Source of the DNA: Chryseobacterium sp. Leaf180
GTDB taxonomy: Bacteria; Bacteroidota; Bacteroidia; Flavobacteriales; Weeksellaceae
Direction of reading: 5' to 3'
Length of the DNA: 64,000 bases
Assembly (NCBI RefSeq): GCF_001424585.1
Contig: NZ_LMPJ01000012.1
Span: 87,054-151,053 of the forward strand
How positions within the stretch are numbered: the first letter of the stretch is position 1; the number at the start of each line of letters is the position of its first letter. Shown here piece after piece: positions 17,164 through 27,277 of the stretch. A program made the position numbers and the translations under genes. Below the pieces are notes generated by a model. The model made no database searches. It worked only from the letters and a program-made list of their open reading frames with translations, and was not told where the DNA came from.

Positions 17164-17994
17164 CTAATTCCCGTTTAAGAAGTTGGCCAAAACTGTATTA
17201 AGCTGTTCGTAATGCGTTACATTTAGGCCATGAGGTGCGCCTTCAACGATTACAAAATCGTTATCGGCAATGCCTTCTGCCGCCTGTTTTCCTGCAGTTT
17301 CAATCGGTACGACTTTATCGTCATCTCCATGTACGATTAATGTTTTCACATTTACGTTAACTAATTCAGATCGAAAGTCGGTTTCACCCCAGCTTTCGGC
17401 ACATTTAATTGTAGCGATCGGATTGGCACAAGAGGCAATGTTCCAGTCAAAATCTAACTGTGCCTGACTCACCGATTGTGATAAAAGTCCGTAATTGTAG
17501 AAATTTTTGTGAAAAGTTTCAAGGAAAGTTACTCTTTCTTTCTTCAGACTTTCCATGATTTCCTGAAGATCTGCCTGCGGCACGCCATCAGGATTGTCTT
17601 CTCTCTGTTTTACCAAAGGAATAATCGAAGATATGAGCGCAACTTTATCAATGTTTTCAGATCCGTAATTCGTCAGATAGCGGACAACTTCGCCGCCGCC
17701 CATTGAAAATCCGAAAAGGATCACATTTTTAAGTTCGAGTTGAGAGATCAGTTCGTGAAGATCGGCAGTGAGAGAATTGTAATCGTAACCGTCAGCGGTC
17801 GGTGCTGATTTTCCGAAACCTCTGCGGTCATACGTAATCACGCGGTAACCCAGCTCCAGTAAAACCGGAATCTGCATTTCCCATGATTTCCCACTCAGCG
17901 GCCATCCGTGAATTAAAACAATGGGTTGACCCGAACCGAAATCTTCATAATACAGTTCAAAATTTTTTTCGTTTTCTTTTTTGATAAAAGGCAT
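17164..17994 (-). CDS. Alpha/beta hydrolase, non-haem chloroperoxidase/arylesterase-like
   Basis: A 276-residue cytoplasmic alpha/beta hydrolase. The oxyanion motif is 'HGWPLSG' (29-35), the nucleophile elbow is 'GFSMGG' with S97, the acid is in 'HGDDDKVVP' (probably D226) and the histidine is H255 in 'APHG'. The pattern 'YDRRGFGKS' and the Gly-rich elbow are typical of the cofactor-free haloperoxidase/esterase branch. No metal or haem site is present. It is monocistronic, with a GC-rich palindrome upstream and a terminator downstream. The natural substrate cannot be deduced. Confidence 0.9.
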   Translation of the reverse strand: MPFIKKENEKNFELYYEDFGSGQPIVLIHGWPLSGKSWEMQIPVLLELGYRVITYDRRGFGKSAPTADGYDYNSLTADLHELISQLELKNVILFGFSMGGGEVVRYLTNYGSENIDKVALISSIIPLVKQREDNPDGVPQADLQEIMESLKKERVTFLETFHKNFYNYGLLSQSVSQAQLDFDWNIASCANPIATIKCAESWGETDFRSELVNVNVKTLIVHGDDDKVVPIETAGKQAAEGIADNDFVIVEGAPHGLNVTHYEQLNTVLANFLNGN

Positions 17995-18159
17995 ACTATT
18001 TTGTTATTTGGTGTTTTAAATCACACTCAAATTACAAGCCACCACATCTGAAAAAAGCTTTACAGTTATTTTTTTATGATATTTTAAGAAATTGAAGAAA
18101 ATGTGTGCGTTTGAGAGGAAAATTTTGAAGGATCTGAAATGGATTGATTTTGTTTGGAA

Positions 18160-18188
18160 GTTTCGGCGGGCCGGAGGCCCGCCGAAAC
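18160..18188. repeat. GC-rich perfect palindrome
   Basis: A 13-bp stem (18160-18172 with 18176-18188) with a three-base loop stands out in A+T-rich surroundings. It lies 16 bases after the ydcF-like gene on the minus strand but lacks a T run there, so it may be a REP-like element, an RNA-stabilising hairpin, or an atypical terminator. Confidence 0.75.
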
Positions 18189-18203
18189 CCAATTCATAAA
18201 ATA

Positions 18204-18764
18204 TTATTGAGAGTAATACGCCGGAAACTCTCTCAAAACAGAATAAAAATCCCGCCACTCAAAATATCGCGGACTCATACTGCTCACATTATCAAAACCT
18301 TTTTCCCGAAACAGTTTCTTCGTCCGCGTCACATGGAAATATTGTGAAACCACAATCAGACCTTTAAAAGGAAACTTTTTCTGAATTTTTAAAACATTGT
18401 CAACCGTCAGCCGCGTATTGTTTCCTTTATTGTCAACAATGATCACAGAATCCGGAATTTTTTTGGTGAGAAGAAATTCTTTCATTTTAGAACCTTCATA
18501 AAATCCCTCTTTTCCCAGTCCACCACTCACGATAATTTTCTTGACGCGTTTCTTTTGGTAGAGTTCAACGCCGGTTTCCAGCCGTTTTTCCAGCCTCTCA
18601 GATAACGTTCCGTCTTCATTTACTTTACTGCCAAGAATTACTGCAACATCAGCTTTCCCACCGTTATCAGATAATCCGTCATAAATAATGTAAACTGAAT
18701 GAACGACAAACCAAACCACAATCACCAAAAAAAATATCTTAAAGATTCTAATTATTCGTTTCAT
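18204..18764 (-). CDS. YdcF/SanA-like DUF218 membrane-anchored protein
   Basis: A 186-residue protein with one N-terminal membrane helix (about 7-27) and a DUF218 domain. Landmarks are 'AVILGSKVNEDGTLSERLEKR', recognisable by 'VILGS' and 'RLEKRLE', then 'KIIVSGGLG', 'NTRLTVDN' and 'IVVSQYFHVTRTKKLF'. The family includes SanA and ElyC, which affect envelope integrity and lipid-carrier or peptidoglycan metabolism. The enzymatic activity is not settled. It begins 3 bases after the S41 protease gene and is co-transcribed with it. Confidence 0.85.
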   Translation of the reverse strand: MKRIIRIFKIFFLVIVVWFVVHSVYIIYDGLSDNGGKADVAVILGSKVNEDGTLSERLEKRLETGVELYQKKRVKKIIVSGGLGKEGFYEGSKMKEFLLTKKIPDSVIIVDNKGNNTRLTVDNVLKIQKKFPFKGLIVVSQYFHVTRTKKLFREKGFDNVSSMSPRYFEWRDFYSVLREFPAYYSQ

Positions 18765-18767
18765 TTA

Positions 18768-20312
18768 TTAGTTACCATCTTTGTTATTTTTTAATATTTC
18801 AATCTCAGCTTTCACATAATCCAGCACCGGATCTTCTTTTCTGATGGCATTTTCTAGCGTTTCATCAATTTTTAAATCAGGTTTTACGCCTAAATCTTTA
18901 TTCTCAAAAGTGATATTCGGCTGTACCAGAAGAAGTCCGATCGGAAGCTGGAGTTTAGAATTTGGAAGTTTTTGATAGGAATAAAATCCGGCTACCGTGC
19001 CGTCATTCGCGCCGCCGGTTTCTTCACCTACAAGAGTTGCTCGTCTGTCGTATTTCATCTTTGCCGCGATAATCGATGAGGCCGAGAAACTTCCGCCGTT
19101 AATCAGCAGAAACACTTTTCCTCTAAAAGCGTCGGCTTTAGGCTGCGTGATTTTATTCTCTTTGGTATTATAAAATGCATTTCCATTTTTATCTTTTTTC
19201 ACACTGAAAAGATGCGCCGTCAAAACGCCCGGATACAGAATTCCTTTGATCACGTAACCAATCGGACTCGTATTCGCGAAGAAATTGGTCTTGAAAGGTG
19301 TGCTTTTCGAAACAATTTTCGACGGTTTTACAAGTGTGAATGGTTCGGGTGCGAGATAAGAGTATAGATTATTAATTTCCGCAAGCGAACCGCCATAATT
19401 TCCACGAATATCGATCACAAGATATTCTGCTTTCGACTTCTTCAGTTTGGCAAAAGACTGCTGGTAAAACCTTTTGGAAAACAGCTGAGAAAAAGTCCGG
19501 ATTTTCATATATGCTGCGGTACTGTCGGTGTCGATAAATTTAAAAGTGCGGTTATAAGTATCGGTCAGCGCTTCATAATCGTTTGTGTTTTTTTCTGCAG
19601 AACTTTTTTTCGCTTCCTTTTCTTTGGCGAGGTCAGCTTCACTTTTGGTTTGGCGATTCAGCGTGATATTCTGAATTTGTCCCTGGTATGAAGTTTCAAT
19701 TCGCGCGCTGTCTTTGTAGCCTTCATCCAGCAGATACAAAGTGAAAAAAGCATCACTGAGATAATGTTTTGTAAAGGTTTTATTTTTTCCGTCACTGGTG
19801 ATGAGTGCAGAATATCGGTTTACATATTTTGAGATGGGTTCGTTATTGATACTTAAAATTTCTGTTCCCGGACGGATATTCTGCACAGAATCTTTATTTT
19901 CAATCACAAAAAGGCGATTGTCTTCAAGCCGATAATTCATTCTTCCGAAAAGCCCGGTTTTATTTTTAAAATTCTTCATTCCGGCGCGGTCGTAGCGTTG
20001 TGCAGGAATTCTGAAAGACAGATGACCTTCCCGAATCTGCGCGATCACAGGCTGTATTTTAAAATAAAATTCGACCGGAGTGAGCGGTTTTGTGATGGTT
20101 GTTTTCAAACTGTCAAATTTAAAATCCAGCTGCTCTTTGGGAATGTACCAATACAGTTGAGGATGAAATTCCTGCAGTTTTCTGTAGGTGAAATCCACAT
20201 CCTGCCGCAATTTCTCGGTAGCAATGGCTGTGTTTCTTCTTACGTTATATCTCTCTACAGATTTGCAGGAAAATAGTGTCAGAAAAATGATGAGTATAGA
20301 AAATGGTCTCAA
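18768..20312 (-). CDS. S41 family peptidase, predicted lipoprotein
   Basis: This 514-residue tail-specific-protease relative has a lipoprotein signal 'LTLFSC' (C16). A PDZ-like middle region includes 'IRPGTEILSINNEPI'. The S41 catalytic core contains 'VIDIRGNYGG' and the serine motif 'INGGSFSASS', with the probable nucleophile at about S410 and a lysine in 'AAKMKYD' as candidate base. The Glu that usually follows the serine motif is Ser here. An insertion rich in Lys/Ala/Glu (about 228-245) separates the PDZ and catalytic parts. It would process or degrade proteins at the periplasmic face, and it leads an operon with the ydcF-like gene. Confidence 0.87.
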   Translation of the reverse strand: MRPFSILIIFLTLFSCKSVERYNVRRNTAIATEKLRQDVDFTYRKLQEFHPQLYWYIPKEQLDFKFDSLKTTITKPLTPVEFYFKIQPVIAQIREGHLSFRIPAQRYDRAGMKNFKNKTGLFGRMNYRLEDNRLFVIENKDSVQNIRPGTEILSINNEPISKYVNRYSALITSDGKNKTFTKHYLSDAFFTLYLLDEGYKDSARIETSYQGQIQNITLNRQTKSEADLAKEKEAKKSSAEKNTNDYEALTDTYNRTFKFIDTDSTAAYMKIRTFSQLFSKRFYQQSFAKLKKSKAEYLVIDIRGNYGGSLAEINNLYSYLAPEPFTLVKPSKIVSKSTPFKTNFFANTSPIGYVIKGILYPGVLTAHLFSVKKDKNGNAFYNTKENKITQPKADAFRGKVFLLINGGSFSASSIIAAKMKYDRRATLVGEETGGANDGTVAGFYSYQKLPNSKLQLPIGLLLVQPNITFENKDLGVKPDLKIDETLENAIRKEDPVLDYVKAEIEILKNNKDGN

Positions 20313-20420
20313 GGGTTTCAGTTTTAGCGAATATAAAATATTTAAAGCAGAAATAAAAAGTAAAATCGTTCAGAGATACGTCATGCTTTTTGCTTAACTG
20401 TTTAGATTTAAATAAATTTT

Positions 20421-21518
20421 ATGCTCTACATTTTCATATTCGTCGCCGTTGTGATCGCTTTGTATTTTATTATAATGTCTCAGGAAGTTTTCGGCGGAAT
20501 GCCCACCGGAAAAAGACTGGAGCAGATGAAAAATTCTCCCAATTTTAAAGACGGTAAATTCTGGAATCAACACGAAACTCCTCAGTTCGCCGAAGGATAT
20601 TCGATGCCGAAAGTGATGTTTGACTTCTTTTTCTCTAAAAAAGATCCGCACATAAAGCCGCATCATCCGGTGATTTCTGTAAAAACTGATCTTAAAAATT
20701 TACCGGAAAATCAGGATGTTTTTGTTTGGCTTGGTCATTCGTCATATTTTATAAAAACCGATGGCGTTTCTTTTTTAATTGATCCTGTTTTAAGCAGTTT
20801 CGGTTCGCCTTTTAAATTTTTTAACAAAGCATTCACGGGCGCTGATCTCATTAAACCGGAAGATATTCCGGCAATAGATTATCTTGTCATCACACATGAT
20901 CATTACGATCATCTTGATTTCCCTACGGTAAAAGCGTTGAAAGACCGCGTCGGCAAAGTCATTCTTCCACTTGGCGTCGGCGCACATCTCGAAAAATGGG
21001 GTTACAGCGAAAATCAAATAATTGAAGAGGATTGGGGCACGGAGGTGAGTTTAAAAAACGGCTGCAAAATCACGTATACGCCGGCAAGACATTTTTCCGG
21101 GAGAAAACTGCACCGCAACAATACGCTCTGGACTTCCTATGTTTTGGAAACGCCAAGACATAAAATTTTTCTCGGTGGCGACAGCGGTTATGATACACAT
21201 TTTAAAATGATCGGTGAAAAATTTGGGCCTTTTGATTTTGCGGTTCTTGAAAACGGACAGTACAATCCGGCATGGCGATACATTCATGCATTGCCTGAAG
21301 ATGTGATTAAAGCCAGTGAAGACATCGGTGCGAAGTATATTTTCCCGGTTCACAGCGGTAAATTTGCGCTCGCACTTCATCCGTGGAATGAACCTTTGGA
21401 AATGGTAACCAAACTTGGGCAAGAAAAAAATCTACAGATTCTGACGCCAAAAATTGGTGAACCTGTAGATCTGAATATTCAAAAGTATCATTTCGGAAGC
21501 TGGTGGCAGGAAGCTTAA
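20421..21518 (+). CDS. MBL-fold metallo-hydrolase, UlaG/NAPE-PLD-like
   Basis: A 365-residue protein with an N-terminal hydrophobic segment (about 3-17), probably a membrane anchor or signal. The metallo-beta-lactamase fold follows. The zinc motif H159-D-H161-Y-D163-H164 is intact ('THDHYDH'), with later metal ligands in 'RHFSGR', 'GGDSGYD' and 'VHSGKF'. The order of motifs matches the NAPE-PLD/RomA-like branch of the UlaG group, which hydrolyses phosphodiesters or lactones. The true substrate is unknown. It converges on a GNAT gene and the two overlap by 4 bases at their stops. Confidence 0.87.
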   Translation: MLYIFIFVAVVIALYFIIMSQEVFGGMPTGKRLEQMKNSPNFKDGKFWNQHETPQFAEGYSMPKVMFDFFFSKKDPHIKPHHPVISVKTDLKNLPENQDVFVWLGHSSYFIKTDGVSFLIDPVLSSFGSPFKFFNKAFTGADLIKPEDIPAIDYLVITHDHYDHLDFPTVKALKDRVGKVILPLGVGAHLEKWGYSENQIIEEDWGTEVSLKNGCKITYTPARHFSGRKLHRNNTLWTSYVLETPRHKIFLGGDSGYDTHFKMIGEKFGPFDFAVLENGQYNPAWRYIHALPEDVIKASEDIGAKYIFPVHSGKFALALHPWNEPLEMVTKLGQEKNLQILTPKIGEPVDLNIQKYHFGSWWQEA

Positions 21519-21802
21519 TCGTGCCAGATTCCCTTATATCTTTTGGGGTGGTTTTCGAGTTGCTGTCTTACAAAATCACATTCCGGATCGATCATTAAAT
21601 CTTTTTCTTCGGCGAAATTCACAAGTTTGTCGAGGAGAAGTTTGGCAAAACCGTGACCTTCATATTCGGGATCTATTTTGGTATAATGTACATTCATCAG
21701 CCTGCCGTCGACAGAAATCGACATATAACCGACTTTTTTTCCGTCTAAAATGAGCTGAATTTCATCCTGATACGGCGTAATCTCAAATTTTATCTGTTCC
21801 AT
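21515..21802 (-). CDS. Small GNAT N-acetyltransferase (YjdJ-type)
   Basis: A 95-residue minimal GNAT domain. The acetyl-CoA region is represented by 'HYTKIDPEYEGHGFAKLLLDKLVNFAE', in which 'YEGHGFA' replaces the usual R/Q-x-x-G-x-G/A motif. The closing segment 'CDFVRQQLENHPKRY' is typical of YjdJ-like proteins. The substrate is unknown; proteins of this size often acetylate small molecules or act in detoxification. It is convergent with the MBL-fold gene, and the stop codons overlap. Confidence 0.85.
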   Translation of the reverse strand: MEQIKFEITPYQDEIQLILDGKKVGYMSISVDGRLMNVHYTKIDPEYEGHGFAKLLLDKLVNFAEEKDLMIDPECDFVRQQLENHPKRYKGIWHD

Positions 21803-22046
21803 AACTGTAATTTTTTTCTTTGTAAATAATGATGTTTTTATGATGCTTTTTTAAAGTTACATAATATTATCGAAAAGCTGAAACCTTCATTTCGCTTTAT
21901 TGCTTTTTTAACTTTCGGATTTATTTCGAATCCTAATTACAGAAAATCATGATGTGGCTTCGTTTGGTGTATTAGTTTTTGATTTTAACAAAACATTAAA
22001 AACGGCACTTAACTTGAACATCATTTTTACAATAAAAAATTTGAGT

Positions 22047-22499
22047 ATGAAAAAGTTAATTTTTACGGTGATGCTTTTAGGCGGATTCACCTTCGTTTAT
22101 TCTCAGGCTGGGTTTAATGATTACAGAAGAAGTATTTCAGATATCGACTGGCAAGGCCTGATCTCGTCTTTAGCGTTAAATGATAATCAGGCAAATCAAA
22201 TCTATGCGTTAAATAACCGTTACGACAATTACGACAGCTGGAACCGTACTTACGGCAACAATCCAGACCGCTGGAGAACCGACCGCTATGGTGAGCTGGA
22301 GCGCATTATGGGACCTGACAAATACGGAAAATTTAAGAATAAATACTACAAAGGAAAAAATCCTGTAGCCGTCTACAACAGCAACAAGAACAATGATAAG
22401 CGCTACAAACACATGTACGGCAAAGCGCAGTATCATAAAGGCCCGAATGGAAAAGGTCCGGGGAAAGGACATGGAAAAGGAAAAGGCTCTAAAAAATAA
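22047..22499 (+). CDS. Secreted basic protein with Gly/Lys-rich tail
   Basis: I chose the ATG at 22047 because it gives a proper signal peptide ('KKLIFTVMLLGGFTFVYSQ'); a longer reading from 21954 would put 31 residues in front of it. The mature protein of about 130 residues begins with an aromatic helical region ('ISDIDWQGLISSLALND'), then Asn/Tyr/Arg-rich segments, and ends in a very basic Gly/Lys/His tail ('GPGKGHGKGKGSKK'). The tail could bind nucleic acid, polysaccharide or metal. I know no characterised family. A terminator follows directly. Confidence 0.75.
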   Translation: MKKLIFTVMLLGGFTFVYSQAGFNDYRRSISDIDWQGLISSLALNDNQANQIYALNNRYDNYDSWNRTYGNNPDRWRTDRYGELERIMGPDKYGKFKNKYYKGKNPVAVYNSNKNNDKRYKHMYGKAQYHKGPNGKGPGKGHGKGKGSKK

Positions 22500-22520
22500 T
22501 TTTTGTTTTAAAAATGATAG

Positions 22521-22549
22521 AATGACCGATGTATTTTCGGTCATTTTTG
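22521..22549 (+). terminator. Terminator after the Gly/Lys-tail gene
   Basis: A 9-bp stem AATGACCGA (22521-22529) pairs with TCGGTCATT (22537-22545) and is followed by T residues. Confidence 0.85.
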
Positions 22550-22580
22550 TTTTATATCTCTGAGGTTCCCTCTACATTTG
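22546..22580 (+). promoter_or_regulatory. Candidate promoter of the MFS transporter gene
   Basis: TACATTTG (22573-22580) matches the Bacteroidota -7 element TAnnTTTG. TTTG at 22546-22549 lies 23 bases upstream as a possible -33 element, just after the previous gene's terminator. Confidence 0.5.
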
Positions 22581-22624
22581 TCGTCTGAAATGAGCGTCAT
22601 TAAAAATGTTCATAAAACGATGAT

Positions 22625-23815
22625 ATGCTGAAAGAAAAAAATAAATTTATTGCCACCATTCTGGCGTTTGCGGTAATTCCAATGTCTGGTCTGGCCACCG
22701 ATATTTACCTTCCGAGTATGCCGAGTATGGCTTTAGAACTGCAGCAGCCTGAAAGCAGAATTCAGCTTACACTTACGATTTTCTTAATCAGCTATGGTCT
22801 TACGCAGTTTTTTGCCGGAAGCGTTGTCGATACTTTTGGCCGATATCGTGTGGCGCTGATCTCGCAGGCGCTCTTTGTTTTAAGTTTTCTTATTACCGCT
22901 GTTACCAAAGATATTCTTGTGATTTATGCCATGCGGGTTTTGCAGGGAATGCTTTCCGGGTTTGCAGTTGTCTCGAAAAGGGCTTTTTTTGTGGATGTGT
23001 ATGATGGTGAAGAGCGGAAACATTACCTCAGCATCATGACGATCGTCTGGTCTGTCGGCCCGATTGTCGCACCTTTTATTGGCGGTTATCTGCAGAGTTT
23101 ATTTGGCTGGCAGTCTAATTTTTACGTGTTGGCGGGTTACAGTTTGCTGTTGCTGATTTTGGAATTTGCATTCTCCGGGGAAACATTAAAAACGAAAAAA
23201 GTATTTCTTCTTTCAGATATGATCGGCGAGTATAAAATGATGTTCGGCACGAAAGATTTTTTTTACGGAATGCTGATGTGCGGCGTGAGTTATGCGATGG
23301 TAATTTTTTTTAATCTTTGCGGCGCTTTCATCATCGAGCACAAAATGGGCTATTCTGAAGTCGTGGCCGGTTACGTTTCGCTGATTCTCGGTTTTGCGTG
23401 GATGTCTGGCGGATTTCTCGGCAAAGCTCTTATCGCAAAGCCTTTTATGCCAAAAATCCGGTATGCAAATTTCATCCAGATTATTCTTATTGTTGCAATG
23501 CTTTTTGCTTCCTTTTATTTAAATTCCATTTACAGTCTGGTGGCTTTTGCCTTCGTCGTACACATTACGGCAGGGTTTATCTTCAATAATTATTTCGCCT
23601 ACTGCATCGGCCGTTTCCCTGAATCTGCAGGCATGGCGGGCGGACTCACCGGTGGCGTAGCGTTCATTTTTACTTCTGCCCTGAGCTATGGAATTGTCGC
23701 GATCATCAAACCGCAAAACCAAATGAATGTCGCCGAAGGTTATCTTGTAATGGGCATTTTAGGATTAATAATTCTTACGGTTATCAGACTCAGGAAAGCA
23801 TATACTGTTCATTAA
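22625..23815 (+). CDS. MFS transporter, Bcr/CflA family drug efflux
   Basis: A 396-residue transporter with about 12 membrane helices. The N-terminal 'TDIYLPSMPSMALEL' is the hallmark of the Bcr/CflA branch (DHA1 family), which exports bicyclomycin, chloramphenicol and other compounds. 'QFFAGSVVDTFGRYRV' is the loop 2-3 motif, and helix 4-5 carries 'IVAPFIGGYLQSLFGWQSNFY'-type sequence. It is probably monocistronic, with its own promoter and a 21-bp repeat array downstream. The exported compound cannot be predicted. Confidence 0.92.
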   Translation: MLKEKNKFIATILAFAVIPMSGLATDIYLPSMPSMALELQQPESRIQLTLTIFLISYGLTQFFAGSVVDTFGRYRVALISQALFVLSFLITAVTKDILVIYAMRVLQGMLSGFAVVSKRAFFVDVYDGEERKHYLSIMTIVWSVGPIVAPFIGGYLQSLFGWQSNFYVLAGYSLLLLILEFAFSGETLKTKKVFLLSDMIGEYKMMFGTKDFFYGMLMCGVSYAMVIFFNLCGAFIIEHKMGYSEVVAGYVSLILGFAWMSGGFLGKALIAKPFMPKIRYANFIQIILIVAMLFASFYLNSIYSLVAFAFVVHITAGFIFNNYFAYCIGRFPESAGMAGGLTGGVAFIFTSALSYGIVAIIKPQNQMNVAEGYLVMGILGLIILTVIRLRKAYTVH

Positions 23816-23901
23816 TCTTCCGGTTAATTTATTATTGTGAAATGTCACTGAAAACCATCGTTCTCAAGATCTGATTAACTTCTATAGCCAGATTTAAAAC
23901 C

Positions 23902-24063
23902 AGGCAAAAAGGCTCAACAGTCAGGCAATTTGCTTGAAATTCCAGGCAAATAGGGTGGATGTCGAGGCAATTAGGCTCAACGTCGAGGCAAAAAGGGTGA
24001 AATTCGAGGCAAAAAGGGTGGAATTCGAGGCAAAAAAGGTGATAGATCAGGCAATAAGGCTGG
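23902..24063. repeat. 21-bp tandem array, about 7.7 units
   Basis: Units begin at 23902, 23923, 23944, 23965, 23986, 24007, 24028 and 24049 (partial). Each starts with the invariant AGGCAA, followed by a less conserved WWRGGTGRAATTC-like part. The phase is exact for all copies with no insertions. One frame is open through the whole array as a heptad of the type AKRVxxE but has no start codon, and a TAA precedes it at 23895. Confidence 0.9.
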
Positions 24064-24102
24064 TTTTTAACTGTAAAGATTCATCAGCTTGTAAAATCAT
24101 TT

Positions 24103-24192
24103 ATGTTTAAAAGTAAAAGACCTACTGGCAGAGCTCTGCATCAGTTAATACAGCGTGATGAAGAAGAGAGGAAGGATTTTGAAATGCTCTAA
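24103..24192 (+). CDS. Possible 29-residue ORF
   Basis: ATG to TAA with a basic, then acidic, helical composition ('MFKSKRPTGRALHQLIQRDE'). It lies between the 21-bp array and the icd terminator. No ribosome-binding site or promoter is evident, so this may be chance. Confidence 0.2.
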   Translation: MFKSKRPTGRALHQLIQRDEEERKDFEML

Positions 24193-24202
24193 GATATTTT
24201 AA

Positions 24203-24236
24203 ACACAAAAAAAGCCCCTTAAAAAAGGAGCTTTTT
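24203..24236 (-). terminator. Terminator after icd
   Basis: An 11-bp stem with one mismatch (24210-24220 with 24225-24235) is followed on the minus strand by a T run (24203-24213 region). Confidence 0.85.
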
Positions 24237-24256
24237 ATTTCTATTTAAATCAAGAA

Positions 24257-26494
<2,238 letters not shown>

Positions 26495-26611
26495 TTAGAA
26501 TTTTGATGCACAAATTTAATTAAAAAATGCCTTTTTTCTGTGTGCGCAGTCAACTTTGTTTTTTAAGATTTATTTAACCTAATAAAGATTTTATCAAAAA
26601 CGGTTTTTAAG

Positions 26612-26619
26612 TACATTTG
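26612..26619 (+). promoter_or_regulatory. -7 promoter element of tpx
   Basis: TACATTTG fits the Bacteroidota TAnnTTTG element, 25 bases before the tpx ATG. Its position rules out the in-frame TTG at 26617 as a start, since that codon lies inside the promoter. Confidence 0.6.
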
Positions 26620-26643
26620 ATTCACATAAAAAAAATAAACAAT

Positions 26644-27141
26644 ATGTCTAAAATTACACTCGGCGGAAACGAGGTCAACACCATCGGTCAGCTGCCTGCA
26701 GAAGGAACTACAATCAAAGATTTTGCGCTTGTTGATTCAGGACTGAATGTGAAAACACTGGAAAATTTTACAGGCAAAAGAAAGATTTTCAACATCTTCC
26801 CAAGCGTAGACACCGGAATCTGCGCGCAGTCTGCAAGAAAATTCAATGAAGAAGCGAGCCAGCTGGATAATGCTGTGATCATCAATGTTTCCAAAGATCT
26901 TCCTTTCGCTCTGAAGAGATTTTGTGCCGCAGAAGGCATTGATAATGCAGAAACACTTTCTGATTTCCGTGGAAGTTTTGGCGATGATTTTGGCGTTACC
27001 ATGACAGATTCCCCAATGAAAGGTCTGCTCAGCCGCGCAGTAATCGTAACCGACGAAAACAATAAAGTACTTTATACCGAGCAGATATCAGAAATCGGGC
27101 ACGAACCGAACTATGAAAATGCACTGAATGCATTGAAGTAG
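26644..27141 (+). CDS. tpx: Thiol peroxidase (atypical 2-Cys peroxiredoxin)
   Basis: This protein reduces hydrogen peroxide and organic hydroperoxides with thioredoxin as electron donor. With the ATG at 26644 the protein is 165 residues, the normal length. The peroxidatic cysteine is C60 in 'VDTGICAQS' and the resolving cysteine is C94 in 'ALKRFCAAEG', the spacing typical of Tpx. The opening 'ITLGGNEVNTIGQLPAEG' also matches the family. A strong terminator follows, so it is a single-gene unit. It may respond to oxidative stress, but no OxyR site can be recognised. Confidence 0.95.
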   Translation: MSKITLGGNEVNTIGQLPAEGTTIKDFALVDSGLNVKTLENFTGKRKIFNIFPSVDTGICAQSARKFNEEASQLDNAVIINVSKDLPFALKRFCAAEGIDNAETLSDFRGSFGDDFGVTMTDSPMKGLLSRAVIVTDENNKVLYTEQISEIGHEPNYENALNALK

Positions 27142-27160
27142 TCGTAAATATTTATCATTA

Positions 27161-27200
27161 AAAAAATCATTCTGTTATTATAATAGAATGATTTTTTTAT
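27161..27200 (+). terminator. Terminator after tpx
   Basis: A long A/T-rich stem, AAAAAATCATTCT pairing with AGAATGATTTTTT plus a few inner pairs, ends in a T run. Confidence 0.85.
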
Positions 27201-27277
27201 TTTTGTGAACCGGCGTGGCAAAATATTATGAATGAGAAAGTAATAAGAACTTCGGAAAAAAATAAACAAAAAACCAT

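Larger units (their letters stand above)
23816..24256. other. 441-base intergenic stretch: 21-bp array, one tiny ORF, one terminator
   Basis: Apart from the tandem array (23902-24063), the possible 29-codon ORF (24103-24192) and the icd terminator (24203-24236), I see nothing here. Confidence 0.7.

Noticed and set aside
23902..24063. CRISPR array
   Set aside because: No unique spacers between the repeats, units of only 21 bases, and no cas genes anywhere in the window. The same holds for 41335-41607.
23898..24117. Plus-strand heptad-type open frame (AKRVxxE) through the 23.9-kb array
   Set aside because: No start codon, a TAA directly before it at 23895, and openness explained by the 21-bp period.
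26617..26643. Upstream TTG start for tpx
   Set aside because: This codon lies in the -7 promoter element and adds residues not found in the family; the ATG at 26644 gives the normal 165-residue protein.
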